A stretch of DNA of 64,000 nucleotides from Duganella zoogloeoides (GTDB taxonomy: Bacteria; Pseudomonadota; Gammaproteobacteria; Burkholderiales; Burkholderiaceae_D). This document shows, piece after piece, positions 19,897 through 30,158 of the stretch. The stretch covers positions 2,666,001 through 2,730,000 of the forward strand of contig NZ_CP140152.1 of assembly GCF_034479515.1 (NCBI RefSeq), given 5' to 3'. The notes beneath the pieces were generated by a model. The model did no database searches. It was not told the origin of the DNA and worked only from the letters and a program-made list of their open reading frames with translations. Both the position numbers and the translations under genes were made by a program. Numbering within the stretch: the first letter of the stretch is position 1; each line of letters starts with the position of its first letter.

Positions 19897-21950
19897 TCAT
19901 CGGTCAGGCGACGACTGGCCGTCCGGTGCAACTGACCAGCCCGATGGCGGCGCGGGTGTATGCCCACGACTGGGCAGGCACCGGACTGGGCGACATTGCC
20001 TCCTGGCCAGCCTCGCTGCGCGTCAGCGTGAACCTGATACTGGCCTCGGATTTCCCGTCGTGCCTGTTCTGGGGCCCGGACATGCTGATGATCTATAACG
20101 ACGCCTACCTGCCGCTGATGGGCCAGAAGCCGGACGCGCTGGGCCGGCCGTTGGCGGTGGTGTGGAGCGAGATCTGGGACGACATCGTGCCCATTCTCGA
20201 CCGCGCCTGGCAGGGCAGTTCCACGTTCATCGAGGATTTTCCGCTGATGGTCGATCGCGACGGCCAGATGAGGGAAGCGTTTTTCACATTCTGTTACAGC
20301 CCGGTGCTGGACGAACAGGGGATTACCGTCGGCATACTCGACACGGTGGTGGAAACCACGTCGAAGGTACTTGCCATGCGCGAAACGGCGCGGTTTTCCG
20401 CAGCACTCAAGGACGAGTTGCAGGTGTTGACCCAGGATCGCGACCGCATCTGGCAGCTCTCCAGCGACTCCATGGCGCTGCTCGACAGTGACAACACCAT
20501 GGCAGCCATCAATCCCGCCTTCAGCCGCACGCTTGGCTGGAAAGAGGACGAGGTGGTCGGCACCGCAGTTGCGGCACTGGTTCACCCGCTTGAACGCGAT
20601 GTCGTGGTGCAGCGCCTGGATGCGATACGCCATGGCCACGGTTCGCCCCGGCTGGAGGTTCGCATGCGCCACCGGAACGGCGAGTACGTCTACATGGACT
20701 GGACCAATGCGCTCAACGGCAATTTTCTGCTGGGGATCGGTCGCGACAGCACCGCCGAACGCGCAGCGGCCGAGGCCCTCAAGCGCACCGAAGCCGCGCT
20801 GCACCAGGCGCAGAAAATGGAAGCGCTGGGCAAGCTTACCGGCGGCGTGGCGCATGACTTCAACAACCTGCTGCAAGTAATCTCCGGCAATCTGCATTTG
20901 CTGTCGCACGTAGTGGCGGGCGACAGCCGCGGTCAGCGCTACGTCGAGAGCGCGCTGGGCGGGGTGCGGCGCGGGGCCAGGCTGGCCAGCTACCTGCTGG
21001 CATTCGGCCGGCGCCAGGCGCTGGCGCCGCGCGTGGTCAAGGTAGGCACGCTGATCGCGGCCATGGACGACATGCTGGCCCGCTCGCTCGGTGAAACCAT
21101 CGAGGTGGTCACCGTGATCAGCCCCGGCACCTGGAGTACGCTGGTCGATACCACGCAGGTGGAAAACGCTGTGCTCAACCTCTGCATCAACGGCCGCGAT
21201 GCCATGAACGGCCACGGCAGGCTGACCATCGAAGTGGGCAACGCCACGCTCGATGACCAGTACGCCCGGCGCCATGCCGACGTTCTGCCTGGCCAGTACG
21301 TGGTGATCGCGGTCACCGACACCGGCTGCGGCATGCCGGCCGAGGTGCTGAGGCAGGCGTTCGACCCGTTCTTTTCCACCAAGCCCGAAGGGCAGGGCAC
21401 GGGCCTGGGACTATCGATGGTATTCGGCTTCGTCAAGCAGTCGGGCGGTCACGTCAATATCTACAGCGAAGTGGGCAGCGGCACCACGGTCAAGCTCTAC
21501 CTGCCGCGCTCCCAGCAAGCAGAGGACAACTGCGCGGCGCGGCCGGACGCCGGCGCCGTGGTGGGCGGTAGCGAAACCGTGCTGGTCGTGGAAGACGACG
21601 AGGGCGTGCGCGACACCGCCGTCGAATTGCTCAGGCAACTTGGATATACAGTGCTGAAGGCGGCCGACGCCACCGCTGCCTTGAGCATTCTCGACAGCGG
21701 CATCGGCATCGACCTGTTGTTTACGGACGTGGTGATGCCAGGTCCGCTGCGCAGTACCGACCTGGTCAGGCTGGCGCGGCAAAAAACGCCTGGGCTGGCC
21801 GTGCTCTATACCTCCGGCTACGCGGAGAACGCGATTGTCCACGGCGGCCGGCTGGAGGCGGGTGTGCAGTTACTGGGCAAACCGTATTCGCGCGAGGCGC
21901 TGGCGCGCAAGGTGCGACAGGTGCTGAACTCGCCGTCCGAGCAAGAATAA
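19893..21950 (+). CDS. PAS-containing hybrid histidine kinase with C-terminal receiver
   Basis: Soluble-looking sensor kinase of 685 residues with no membrane segment seen. Residues 1-165 resemble a PAS/GAF-like sensing region (LILASDFPSCLFWGPDMLMIYNDAYLPLMG). A PAS domain follows (MALLDSDNTMAAINPAFSRTLGW), then HisKA with His321 in GVAHDFNNLL, HATPase (GRDAMNGHG, DTGCGMP, GTGLGLSM) and a receiver with Asp612 in LLFTDVVMP. The ATG at 19893 overlaps the 5-oxoprolinase stop by four bases, so the two are translationally coupled. The partner regulator is unknown. Confidence 0.9.
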   Translation: MIIGQATTGRPVQLTSPMAARVYAHDWAGTGLGDIASWPASLRVSVNLILASDFPSCLFWGPDMLMIYNDAYLPLMGQKPDALGRPLAVVWSEIWDDIVPILDRAWQGSSTFIEDFPLMVDRDGQMREAFFTFCYSPVLDEQGITVGILDTVVETTSKVLAMRETARFSAALKDELQVLTQDRDRIWQLSSDSMALLDSDNTMAAINPAFSRTLGWKEDEVVGTAVAALVHPLERDVVVQRLDAIRHGHGSPRLEVRMRHRNGEYVYMDWTNALNGNFLLGIGRDSTAERAAAEALKRTEAALHQAQKMEALGKLTGGVAHDFNNLLQVISGNLHLLSHVVAGDSRGQRYVESALGGVRRGARLASYLLAFGRRQALAPRVVKVGTLIAAMDDMLARSLGETIEVVTVISPGTWSTLVDTTQVENAVLNLCINGRDAMNGHGRLTIEVGNATLDDQYARRHADVLPGQYVVIAVTDTGCGMPAEVLRQAFDPFFSTKPEGQGTGLGLSMVFGFVKQSGGHVNIYSEVGSGTTVKLYLPRSQQAEDNCAARPDAGAVVGGSETVLVVEDDEGVRDTAVELLRQLGYTVLKAADATAALSILDSGIGIDLLFTDVVMPGPLRSTDLVRLARQKTPGLAVLYTSGYAENAIVHGGRLEAGVQLLGKPYSREALARKVRQVLNSPSEQE

Positions 21951-22112
21951 ATTCTCTGAAGTATTATTTTCTGCATATTTAAATTGTTTTTAGGATACTT
22001 TAGTTTTTTTTGATCCAGTTCTGGTAAGATCGCGCCTTGTCATCGAGCCGGCCCAAAAATCGCCGTCAGTTGCCCACTTACACTGCCTGTTAAATTTTTT
22101 GGAGCCTGCTTC

Positions 22113-22886
22113 ATGCCCACCATGCGCCTCAAGTCCGTTTTGTTGTCCCTGTCTGCCGTTGCCGCCCTGAGCGCAGGCATGACCCACGCCGCGACTAACC
22201 TGGTCACCAACGGTAATTTCGACGACACCACTAACGGCAACAACAAGCGTTTGTCGGCGTCGCCGACCAACCAGGACGACCGCACCACGCTGTCGGGCTG
22301 GACCAGCACCAGTATCGAAGGCAACGGCGGTGGCTACAACTTCGTCCTGGACGCCAACACCGCCAAGACCTGGGACTCGGTCGTCTGGCTCAGGAGCGAA
22401 GTCGATGGCGTGAGCAACGGCTACGCATCGTCGGCGAACGGCGGCAATATCTTTGCCTCCGATGCACTGTACGGCCCGGGCACGCTGGCGCAAACCATCA
22501 CCGGCCTGAAGCAGGATGCCTATTACCAGCTGACGTTCGACTACGCGCTGGCGCAGCAAGTCGGTTTCACCGGCGCCAACACCAATAACTTCTGGCACGT
22601 GATGTTTGGCGACCAGAGCGCCAACTCGAGCGGCCTGAGCATCACCAGCGGCGGCTTCAGCGGCTGGCAGACTGCCACCATGACCTTTCAGGCGTCCGGC
22701 ACCAGCCAGGTGCTGTCGTTCCTGGCGCAAACCACCGCGCCTGGCGCACCGCCCTTCCTGTTGCTCGATGGCGTCAACCTGACCGCCGTACCGGAGCCAA
22801 GCACCTGGGCCATGATGCTCGGCGGTTTCGGCTTGATCGGTTTCCTGGCGCGCCGTCGCCAGCGTGGCAGCGCCGCACTGGCTTAA
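22113..22886 (+). CDS. PEP-CTERM sorting domain protein
   Basis: Exported protein of 257 residues. It has a signal peptide (MRLKSVLLSLSAVAALSAGMTHA) and a C-terminal PEP-CTERM tripartite signal: VPEPSTWAMM, a hydrophobic helix and RRRQR. Such tails are recognised by exosortase/EpsH systems and proteins bearing them are often linked to exopolysaccharide. The middle (NLVTNGNFDDTT..., GWTS..., FDYALA...) resembles choice-of-anchor/DUF642-like beta-sandwich modules; that part is tentative. GGAG lies nine bases before the ATG at 22113; an ATG at 22122 is an alternative. The 162-base AT-rich gap before it shows no convincing promoter. No exosortase gene is in the window. Confidence 0.85.
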   Translation: MPTMRLKSVLLSLSAVAALSAGMTHAATNLVTNGNFDDTTNGNNKRLSASPTNQDDRTTLSGWTSTSIEGNGGGYNFVLDANTAKTWDSVVWLRSEVDGVSNGYASSANGGNIFASDALYGPGTLAQTITGLKQDAYYQLTFDYALAQQVGFTGANTNNFWHVMFGDQSANSSGLSITSGGFSGWQTATMTFQASGTSQVLSFLAQTTAPGAPPFLLLDGVNLTAVPEPSTWAMMLGGFGLIGFLARRRQRGSAALA

Positions 22887-22895
22887 GCACTTTCC

Positions 22896-23708
22896 ATGTC
22901 CGAGACATTGGCCGGGTTTGCCACCACCGCGCTGCGCCTGGCAGCCTGGCTGGTGCTGCTGACGGTAGTGTTCGTGCCATTGGAACGCTGGTTCGGTGCG
23001 CGCCATGCGCCCCGGCCGCGCCGCGAGCGTGTGCACGATATCGCGTATTACCTCATCAGCAGCATGGTGCCCATTGTCCTGCTCGGCGTGCCGACAGCCT
23101 TGCTGGCGGTGCTGGCCCAGCACGTGGTGCCGGAGGTGCTGACCGGCGCGATTGCCGGCCTGCCGCTGGCGGTGAAAGTGGCGCTGGTGTTCATCGTCGG
23201 TGAAACCGGGTTTTACTGGGGCCATCGGCTCAGCCACGAACTGCCTTGGCTGTGGCGCTTCCACGCGCTGCACCATAGCACCGAGCACATGAATTTCCTG
23301 GCCAATACCCGCACCCATCCGGTCGACATGGTGATCACGCGGCTGTTCGGACTGGTCCCGCTGTACTTGCTGGGTTTGGCCGGCCCCACCATGGCCGGTA
23401 CCGCCGCGCCAGCCGCGCTGCTGGTGCTGGGCACCTTGTGGGGCTTCTTCATCCACGCCAACCTGCGCTGGCGCTTCGGTCCGCTGGAATGGCTGGTCTC
23501 CACGCCGGCCTTCCATCACTGGCACCACAGCCGCAACGAGCACATCAACCGCAACTACGCCTCGACCTTGCCGGTGCTCGACCGCCTGTTCGGCACCTAT
23601 TATCTGCCGCGCCACTGGCCCGCCGAAGTCGGCACCGACACGCCGCAGCCAGCCACCCTGGCCGGCCAGTTGCTCGACCCGCTGGCGCCGGCCCCCAAAG
23701 CGCGCTGA
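22896..23708 (+). CDS. Sterol desaturase / fatty acid hydroxylase family protein
   Basis: Membrane di-iron oxygenase-type protein of 270 residues that would hydroxylate or desaturate a lipid. The histidine clusters typical of the superfamily are present: HRLSH, HALHHSTEH and HHWHHSRNEH, with hydrophobic segments around them (LRLAAWLVLLTVVFVPLE, IAYYLISSMVPIVLLGV and others). It starts nine bases after the PEP-CTERM stop and may be co-transcribed. A perfect inverted repeat lies 17 bases after the stop. The substrate cannot be told from sequence. Confidence 0.88.
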   Translation: MSETLAGFATTALRLAAWLVLLTVVFVPLERWFGARHAPRPRRERVHDIAYYLISSMVPIVLLGVPTALLAVLAQHVVPEVLTGAIAGLPLAVKVALVFIVGETGFYWGHRLSHELPWLWRFHALHHSTEHMNFLANTRTHPVDMVITRLFGLVPLYLLGLAGPTMAGTAAPAALLVLGTLWGFFIHANLRWRFGPLEWLVSTPAFHHWHHSRNEHINRNYASTLPVLDRLFGTYYLPRHWPAEVGTDTPQPATLAGQLLDPLAPAPKAR

Positions 23709-23724
23709 GCTTTCCACACGGTAC

Positions 23725-23751
23725 CGATGGTATCGGCTGGCGATACCATCG
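23725..23751. promoter_or_regulatory. Perfect 11-bp inverted repeat
   Basis: CGATGGTATCG (23725-23735) and CGATACCATCG (23741-23751) are exact reverse complements with a five-base GCTGG spacer. There is no T-run, so it is a weak terminator for the hydroxylase gene at best. It lies about 70 bases before a small ORF and could be an operator for it. Confidence 0.55.
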
Positions 23752-23818
23752 CCGCTGGACTTGATGACAACGTTGCTCCGCAGTACAGTCGGACTTTTAT
23801 GCTGTGCTGGAGGTTACC

Positions 23819-23968
23819 TTGCATCGATTGAAAAAACTCTTGCGCGGGCGCTCGTCGGCCAACACGGCGGTGCTGTCGGCATTCTTTCTCTGCGGCCTGT
23901 ATTTCGCGTCGTGGTGCCTGATCAACCAGTGGTCCAGCATGCCTGGCACCATGATCTTTTACCGCTAA
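23819..23968 (+). CDS. Small 49-residue membrane protein, unknown
   Basis: A short frame with a near-perfect Shine-Dalgarno GGAGG (23809-23813) five bases before TTG at 23819. It reads HRLKKLLRGRSSANTAVLS, then a hydrophobic stretch AFFLCGLYFASWCLI of one membrane helix, then NQWSSMPGTMIFYR and TAA. A basic N-terminus followed by one helix is the layout of small inner-membrane proteins with the N-terminus inside. It stops 11 bases before the convergent receiver-TPR gene. I do not recognise the family. The strong ribosome site and positive-inside pattern support it being real; the TTG start is the weak point. Confidence 0.55.
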   Translation: MHRLKKLLRGRSSANTAVLSAFFLCGLYFASWCLINQWSSMPGTMIFYR

Positions 23969-23979
23969 CTATCGGTCCA

Positions 23980-25626
23980 TTACGCCGAAGTAGCGATACC
24001 GTACTTGCGCTGTGTGTGATGATATTGCGCCATTAACGCGTCGAGTGCAGGGTGGTGCGCGTCGATCTTGCGCATGCGCTCGAGGAGGTACACGGCCTGT
24101 TCGGCCAGCGGCGCCTCCCAGCCCATGTCGTCGAGCTGCTTGAGGATGGCCGACGCGGCCGCCGGCAGCAGCGCCATATTGGCCGGCGCCTTGCGCAGGC
24201 CGGCATTGAGGGTGTCCACCGCTGCGCGCAAGTCGCCTTGTTTGCTTTTTTCGGCAGCGTGCGCGAGCAGCTCGCCCACCTGCATCCTGATCTGCTCTCC
24301 CATGCCCTGCGCCAGGTCGTGGCGTCCCGCCTTTTCAAACACGTCCACCGCATCGTCCATCGACACGCCGCTGTCGTCGTCGTTCATCAGGTCCAGCATC
24401 ACCGAAGACGCCTGCTGGTCGAGCTTGACGTTCAGGCAGCTCTGGATCAGGTCGAGCTTGAGTCCGCTCGACAGCCCGCGCGTGTTGGCGATATTGTTGA
24501 CCGCCATGGTCAGCTCGGTGGCGGCGGCCGTGAGGTTGCCGGCCATTTCCTGCACCATGCCGGCAGCAATCGCCCGGCAGGTGTCGGTGTTGGCGTTGCT
24601 GCGCAGCGAGCGCTCCATGTCGCGGATCACGCCGCCGGCCTGGTGGGCATCGCCTTTTCTGACCAATGTTTTGACCAGCTTGACGTGGTCCTCGGGGTCG
24701 CGGAATTCGGAGTACCTGGCCTTGTTGACGACCTGCTTGAAGGCCCGCTCGGCGGCACCGACGTCGCCGGTGGCAAACGCCACCTCGCCCAGGTGGCGCA
24801 GGCGGCGCACCATGTGCGGTGAAATTTCCACCGCGTCTTCCAGCACCTTCTTGGCCGATTGCTGCTGGCCCAGCGCCTGCAAGGTGCGCGCCAGCAAATC
24901 ATAGGCTGCCATGAAGGTGGTGTGGTGTTGCAGCAGGTCGGTCAGGGTTTGCTGCGCCTCGACCAGCTTGCCCAAACCGAACTGGCAGCGCGCCAGGCCC
25001 AGCTTGGCCCAGGCGGTAGGGCGGGTGAGCAGGATGGCCTGGTACACGAACTCGGCTTCGGCCAGGTCGTCGATCGACACCAGCAGCTCGGCCCGCAAGC
25101 GCGCATAGTCGGCAGCGTAGCGGGCATTGGTCTGTTCGCCGTCCTTGCAGCCGGCAATCGCCTTGCGGATATTGCCGGCCGCAACCTGCTGGTAGACGGG
25201 CCAGAATACTTCGCGCCGCTCCACCGCGCGGCGGATCCGTTGCAGCAGGGCGTCCACGGTGAACGGCTTGAGCACGTAATCGGTCGGGGCCAGCTCCACC
25301 GCGCCGATCACGCGGCTGTACACACCCTCGGACGTGATCATGATGAAGATCGTCCATGCCGGGATCAGGCGATGATGGCGCAGGTCTTCCAACAGTTGCT
25401 GGCCGTCCTGGCCGCTGTTTTCGTTGCCGTTGCCGAGGTCGTACTCGCACAGCACGATGTCGAATTGCTTCTTGGTCAGCTGGCGTATGGCCGTGCCCGA
25501 TCCGACCGCGTATTCGATACGGGTGATCTCGCACTGGTTCAGCATATTGTGCAGGCTGCCGCGCATGCCCGGATTCGGGTCCACGATCAGTACCGACAAC
25601 TCGCTATATTCGGCCATGTTTTCCAT
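23980..25626 (-). CDS. Response-regulator-like receiver with TPR repeats, Glu at phospho site
   Basis: Cytoplasmic protein of 548 residues. Residues 10-135 form a receiver fold (SVLIVDPNPGMR, FDIVLCEYDLG, FIMITSEG, DYVLKPF) with the conserved Thr/Ser and Lys, but the Asp expected after strand 3 is Glu61. The rest is helical TPR-like repeats (AWAKLGLARCQFGLGKLVEAQ, AYDLLARTLQALGQ, LRHLGEVAFATGDVGAAERAF). No DNA-binding or enzymatic output domain is visible, so signalling is presumably by protein contacts. ATGs at 25626 and 25617 are both possible starts. Receiver-TPR proteins of this type occur in many gamma- and betaproteobacteria; their role is not settled to my knowledge. Confidence 0.85.
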   Translation of the reverse strand: MENMAEYSELSVLIVDPNPGMRGSLHNMLNQCEITRIEYAVGSGTAIRQLTKKQFDIVLCEYDLGNGNENSGQDGQQLLEDLRHHRLIPAWTIFIMITSEGVYSRVIGAVELAPTDYVLKPFTVDALLQRIRRAVERREVFWPVYQQVAAGNIRKAIAGCKDGEQTNARYAADYARLRAELLVSIDDLAEAEFVYQAILLTRPTAWAKLGLARCQFGLGKLVEAQQTLTDLLQHHTTFMAAYDLLARTLQALGQQQSAKKVLEDAVEISPHMVRRLRHLGEVAFATGDVGAAERAFKQVVNKARYSEFRDPEDHVKLVKTLVRKGDAHQAGGVIRDMERSLRSNANTDTCRAIAAGMVQEMAGNLTAAATELTMAVNNIANTRGLSSGLKLDLIQSCLNVKLDQQASSVMLDLMNDDDSGVSMDDAVDVFEKAGRHDLAQGMGEQIRMQVGELLAHAAEKSKQGDLRAAVDTLNAGLRKAPANMALLPAAASAILKQLDDMGWEAPLAEQAVYLLERMRKIDAHHPALDALMAQYHHTQRKYGIATSA

Positions 25627-25890
25627 CCATTCAGATTGGCTCTAGCATAACCGAAGGTCATTCGCAGCACGCGTTTTTGCGTTGTACAAGGCGCATTTCG
25701 GCGCGCGGCAGGCGTGAAATGTTGCTTGCGGAATACTTCGCGCCACGTTTCGGGGTCATCTTGGCGCTGTATGGCGAGGATGGGAAAGGGTATAATGCGC
25801 GCAAAAGGAATTCTGCAAGCCCTAGCCTGTGTTTAATTTTCGCTTTCTACCTTTAATCCGCAGCCACGCTGCATCAACTACTCCTCCATC

Positions 25891-28800
25891 ATGTTGATAC
25901 TCCCGGGCTCCAACGCCCTGTCCGCCTTCCGCAGCCAACGCCTGTTAAACCAACTGCAAGCCGCGCTCCCCCAGGTCGCCGCAGTCCAGGCCCGCTATGT
26001 CCACTTCATCGATGCCGCCCAGCCGCTGTCGGCCGACGACACCAGCCGGCTCGGCGCGCTGCTGACCTACGGTGAACCGGCTCACGCCGACAACGCTGAC
26101 GGGGCGGTCGAGGAATTCTTCGTGATCCCGCGTTTTGGCACCATTTCGCCGTGGGCTTCCAAGGCCACCGACATCGTGCACAACTGCGGCATGGCGCACA
26201 TCAAGCGCGTCGAGCGCGGCATCGCGTTCCGCATCAACCTGAAAGCCGGCATTCTCGGCAGCAGCATCGGCGCGCCGAAGAAGCTGTCGGACGAAGATGT
26301 GCAGACCGTGGCAGCGTTGCTGCATGACCGCATGACCGAGTCGGTGCTGCGCCACCCGGACGAAGCGGCAGGCCTGTTCCGTACGCTCGACGCCAAGCCA
26401 CTGGAAACCGTGGACGTCATCGGCGCCGGCGCCGGTGCGCTGGAAAAAGCCAATACCGACCTGGGACTGGCGATGTCGCAGGACGAAATCGAGTACCTGG
26501 ATGCGGCGTTCACCCGCGCCGGCCGCAACCCGACCGACGTCGAACTGATGATGTTCGCGCAAGCCAATAGCGAACACTGCCGCCACAAGATCTTCAACGC
26601 CGACTGGACCATCGACGGCGTGGCGCAACCGAAATCGCTGTTCGGCATGATCAAGAACACGCACGAACTGCAGCCGAAAGGCACCGTGGTCGCCTACAGC
26701 GACAATTCATCGATCATGGAAGGCGCCACCGTGATGCGTTTCTTCCCGCAAGGCGCGGGCCAGGAATACGCGCCTGTCACCGAGCTGACCCACACGCTGA
26801 TGAAGGTGGAAACCCACAACCACCCGACCGCGATTTCGCCATTCCCGGGCGCCTCCACCGGCGCCGGCGGCGAGATCCGCGATGAAGGCGCCACCGGCCG
26901 CGGCGCCAAGCCGAAAGCTGGCCTGGCCGGCTTCACGGTTTCGAACCTGCTGCTGCCGGGCGCCGTGCAGCCGTGGGAAGTCGATGCCGATGGCAAAGCC
27001 TACGGCAAGCCTGACCGGATTGCTTCGGCCCTGCAAATCATGATCGACGGCCCGCTTGGCGGCGCCGCGTTCAGCAACGAATTCGGTCGCCCGGTCCTGG
27101 GCGGCTACTTCCGTACCTACGAGCAAAACGTCAGCGCCCAGTTTGGCGCGGCCACCGTGTTCGGCTACCACAAGCCGATCATGATCGCTGGCGGCATCGG
27201 CAATATCTCGTCGCAGCACACGCACAAGAACGACATCCCGGTCGGCAGCCTGCTGGTGCAGCTCGGCGGTCCCGGCATGCGCATCGGCATGGGTGGCTCG
27301 GCTGCCTCGTCGATGGCCACCGGCACCAACACCGCCGACCTGGACTTCGATTCGGTCCAGCGCGGCAACCCGGAGATGGAACGCCGCGCCCAGGAAGTCA
27401 TCAACGGCTGCTGGCAGCTGGGCCAGGACAATCCGATCATCTCGATCCACGACGTCGGCGCCGGCGGCCTGTCGAACGCTTTCCCGGAAATCACCAATGA
27501 CGCCAAGCGCGGCGCGATCTTCGACCTGCGCAAGATCCCGCTGGAAGAGAGCGGCATGGCGCCAAAAGAGATCTGGTCCAACGAATCGCAGGAACGGTAC
27601 GTATTGGCCATCGCACCAAGCAGCCTGCCGCTGTTCCAGGCACTGTGCGAACGCGAGCGCTGCCTGTTTGCCGTGGTCGGCACCGCCACCGAGGAACGCC
27701 AGCTCAAGCTGATCGATCCCGAACTGGGCAACAACCCGGTCGATATGCCGATGGACGTGTTGCTGGGCAAACCGCCGAAGATGCAGCGCGACGTCGAACA
27801 CGTGGTACGCGAACTGCCGGCGCTGGACCTGACCGGCATCGACCTCGAAGAAGCCGCCAGGCGCGTGCTGCTGCTGCCGACCGTGGGCGACAAATCGTTC
27901 CTGATCACCATCGGCGACCGCACCGTGGGCGGCATGTCGGTGCGCGACCAGATGGTCGGACCATGGCAGGTGCCGGTCGGCGACTGCGCCGTCACCACCA
28001 TGAGCTTTGAAGGCTACCTGGGCGAAGCGATGGCTATGGGCGAGCGCACCCCGCTGGCCGTGATCGACGCGGCCGCCTCGGGCCGCATGGCCGTGGCTGA
28101 AGCGATCACCAATATCGCTGCCGCACCGATTGCCGACATTTCCGACATCAAGCTGTCCGCCAACTGGATGGCCGCCTGCGGCCAGCCGGGCCAGGACGCC
28201 GCGCTGTACGACACCGTCAAGGCCGTGGGCATGGAACTGTGCCCGGCGCTCGGCATCAGCATCCCGGTCGGCAAGGATTCGCTCTCGATGCGCACCACCT
28301 GGAAAGAGGGCGACGATGCCAAGGCCGTGCTGTCGCCGGTATCGCTGATCGTCTCGGCATTCGCACCGGTCTATGACGTGCGCAAATCGCTGACGCCACA
28401 GATCAAGACCGATGCCGGCGAGACCTCGATCATCCTGATCGACCTCGGTCGTGGCAAGAACCGCCTGGGCGCCTCGGCGCTGTCGCTGGTGATGAACCAG
28501 CTGGGCAACGACACGCCGGACGTGGACAGCGCGGAAGACCTGAAAGGCTTCTTTGCCGCCATCCAGCAACTCAATCGCGACGGCAAGCTGCTGGCCTACC
28601 ACGACCGTTCCGACGGCGGCCTGTACGGCACGCTGACCGAAATGGCGTTTGCCGGCCGTGCCGGCCTGTCGATCAACCTCGACATCCTGACCCTGGAGCA
28701 AGGCCATGGCGCCGACCAGGGCGATGCCAAGAACTGGGCCGGCCAGATCGCCGAACGCCGCAACGAGCAAACCCTGCGCGCGCTGTTCGCCGAAGAGCTG

Positions 28801-29901
28801 GGCGCCGTGATCCAGGTCCGCGCCGACGAAAAATCGCTGGTCATGGACGTGCTGCGCAGCTTCAATCTGGGCGCCTGCAGCCATATCATCGGCAAACCGA
28901 ACGACCGTGGCGTGATCGAGTTCACCCGCGACGCCAAGCTGATTTACAGCCAGCCGCGCAGCGCGCTGCACCGCCTGTGGAGCGAAACGAGCTGGCGCAT
29001 CGCCCGCCTGCGCGACAACCCAGCTTGCGCCGACGCTGAATACGACCGCCTGCTCGACGAACAGGATCCAGGCATGCAGCCGAAGATCACGTTCGACCTG
29101 GCCGAGAATATCGCCGCGCCATTCCTGGCCACCGGCGTGCGTCCACGCGTTGCCATCCTGCGCGAGCAGGGCGTCAACTCGCATATCGAAACCGCTTACG
29201 TGATGCACCAGGCCGGCTTTACCGCGGTTGATGTCCACATGAGCGACTTGATTGCCGGGCGCGTCAAACTCGACGACTTCCAGGGAATTATTGCCGTCGG
29301 TGGGTTCTCGTATGGCGACGTATTGGGTGCGGGCGAGGGCTGGGCCAAAACCATCCTGTTTAATTCGGCGTTGTCCGAACAATTCGCGCGCTTCTTTGCG
29401 CGTGGCGACAGTTTCGGTTTAGGCGTATGTAATGGCTGCCAGATGATGAGTAATCTGAAATCGATGATTCCCGGCGCCCACGCCTGGCCGAAATTTACCA
29501 CGAATAAATCGGAGAAATTCGAAGCCCGCTTTGCCATGGTGGAAGTATTGGATTCCCCGTCGATATTCTTCGATGGCATGGCTGGTACCCAGACCCCGAT
29601 CGCGATCGCGCACGGGGAAGGTTATGCCGACTTCACCCAGACCGGGAATATCACCGAAGCTGTCGCTGCCATGCGTTTTGTCGATAACCGTGGTGATGCG
29701 ACCGAAGCCTATCCGTATAACCCGAATGGCTCGCCACAGGGCCTGACCTCGGTCACCACGCCTGACGGCCGCTTCACGGTCATGATGCCGCACGCTGAGC
29801 GTGTATTCCGCACGGTGCAGCAGTCGTGGCATCCGGAAGCATGGGGTGAAGAATCGCCATGGATGCGCATGTTCCGTAACGCACGAAAGTTCGTCGGTTA
29901 A
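25891..29901 (+). CDS. purL: Phosphoribosylformylglycinamidine synthase
   Basis: Fourth step of purine synthesis: FGAR plus glutamine and ATP to FGAM. The 1336 residues match the single-chain PurL of proteobacteria. It begins [14 protein letters not shown], typical of betaproteobacteria. The synthase core is seen in [16 protein letters not shown], and the C-terminal glutaminase has nucleophile Cys1180 in [11 protein letters not shown] with His1314 and Glu1316 in WHPEAW. The 264-base upstream gap contains a perfect -10 TATAAT at 25791-25796 without a good -35. A terminator follows. No purine riboswitch was seen. Confidence 0.98.
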   Translation: MLILPGSNALSAFRSQRLLNQLQAALPQVAAVQARYVHFIDAAQPLSADDTSRLGALLTYGEPAHADNADGAVEEFFVIPRFGTISPWASKATDIVHNCGMAHIKRVERGIAFRINLKAGILGSSIGAPKKLSDEDVQTVAALLHDRMTESVLRHPDEAAGLFRTLDAKPLETVDVIGAGAGALEKANTDLGLAMSQDEIEYLDAAFTRAGRNPTDVELMMFAQANSEHCRHKIFNADWTIDGVAQPKSLFGMIKNTHELQPKGTVVAYSDNSSIMEGATVMRFFPQGAGQEYAPVTELTHTLMKVETHNHPTAISPFPGASTGAGGEIRDEGATGRGAKPKAGLAGFTVSNLLLPGAVQPWEVDADGKAYGKPDRIASALQIMIDGPLGGAAFSNEFGRPVLGGYFRTYEQNVSAQFGAATVFGYHKPIMIAGGIGNISSQHTHKNDIPVGSLLVQLGGPGMRIGMGGSAASSMATGTNTADLDFDSVQRGNPEMERRAQEVINGCWQLGQDNPIISIHDVGAGGLSNAFPEITNDAKRGAIFDLRKIPLEESGMAPKEIWSNESQERYVLAIAPSSLPLFQALCERERCLFAVVGTATEERQLKLIDPELGNNPVDMPMDVLLGKPPKMQRDVEHVVRELPALDLTGIDLEEAARRVLLLPTVGDKSFLITIGDRTVGGMSVRDQMVGPWQVPVGDCAVTTMSFEGYLGEAMAMGERTPLAVIDAAASGRMAVAEAITNIAAAPIADISDIKLSANWMAACGQPGQDAALYDTVKAVGMELCPALGISIPVGKDSLSMRTTWKEGDDAKAVLSPVSLIVSAFAPVYDVRKSLTPQIKTDAGETSIILIDLGRGKNRLGASALSLVMNQLGNDTPDVDSAEDLKGFFAAIQQLNRDGKLLAYHDRSDGGLYGTLTEMAFAGRAGLSINLDILTLEQGHGADQGDAKNWAGQIAERRNEQTLRALFAEELGAVIQVRADEKSLVMDVLRSFNLGACSHIIGKPNDRGVIEFTRDAKLIYSQPRSALHRLWSETSWRIARLRDNPACADAEYDRLLDEQDPGMQPKITFDLAENIAAPFLATGVRPRVAILREQGVNSHIETAYVMHQAGFTAVDVHMSDLIAGRVKLDDFQGIIAVGGFSYGDVLGAGEGWAKTILFNSALSEQFARFFARGDSFGLGVCNGCQMMSNLKSMIPGAHAWPKFTTNKSEKFEARFAMVEVLDSPSIFFDGMAGTQTPIAIAHGEGYADFTQTGNITEAVAAMRFVDNRGDATEAYPYNPNGSPQGLTSVTTPDGRFTVMMPHAERVFRTVQQSWHPEAWGEESPWMRMFRNARKFVG

Positions 29902-29919
29902 GTTTTAACCGCGCAGTTG

Positions 29920-29957
29920 AAACCGGGCCCCTGCGCAAGCAGCGGCCCGGTTTTTCT
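29920..29957 (+). terminator. Terminator of purL
   Basis: AAACCGGGCC (29920-29929) pairs perfectly with GGCCCGGTTT (29944-29953), followed by TTC TTT. The 14-base loop is itself GC-rich (GCGCAAGCAGC). Confidence 0.88.
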
Positions 29958-30096
29958 TTGTCTGAATCGGTGCGGTAGCTGTGGTCCAGTCCGAATGGCA
30001 GGACTATCTCGGATATATGGTGCAGATTAAGCTGGAAAGCAGCTGGAACGTGCCAAAAACTGGTTCGGTAGCAGTGTGGAAGGCCGTAAACGACAA

Positions 30097-30149
30097 CGCC
30101 CGGCACGAGGCCGGGCGCTGTTTATCTCAGGACAGCTTGGAAGCTGTCC
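30097..30149 (-). terminator. Two hairpins after the second PpiC gene
   Basis: Downstream of the minus-strand gene ending at 30159 lie GGACAGC/GCTGTCC (30130-30149, seven-bp stem) and then CGCCCGGC/GCCGGGCG (30097-30117, eight-bp stem, five-base loop), followed on the minus strand by TTGTCGTTT. The second is the more likely transcription stop. Confidence 0.55.
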
Positions 30150-30158
30150 GATTCCTGA

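Noticed and set aside
26707..29382. 891-codon minus-strand frame opposite purL
   Set aside because: Same cause; it has no ribosome site and a shadow-like composition.
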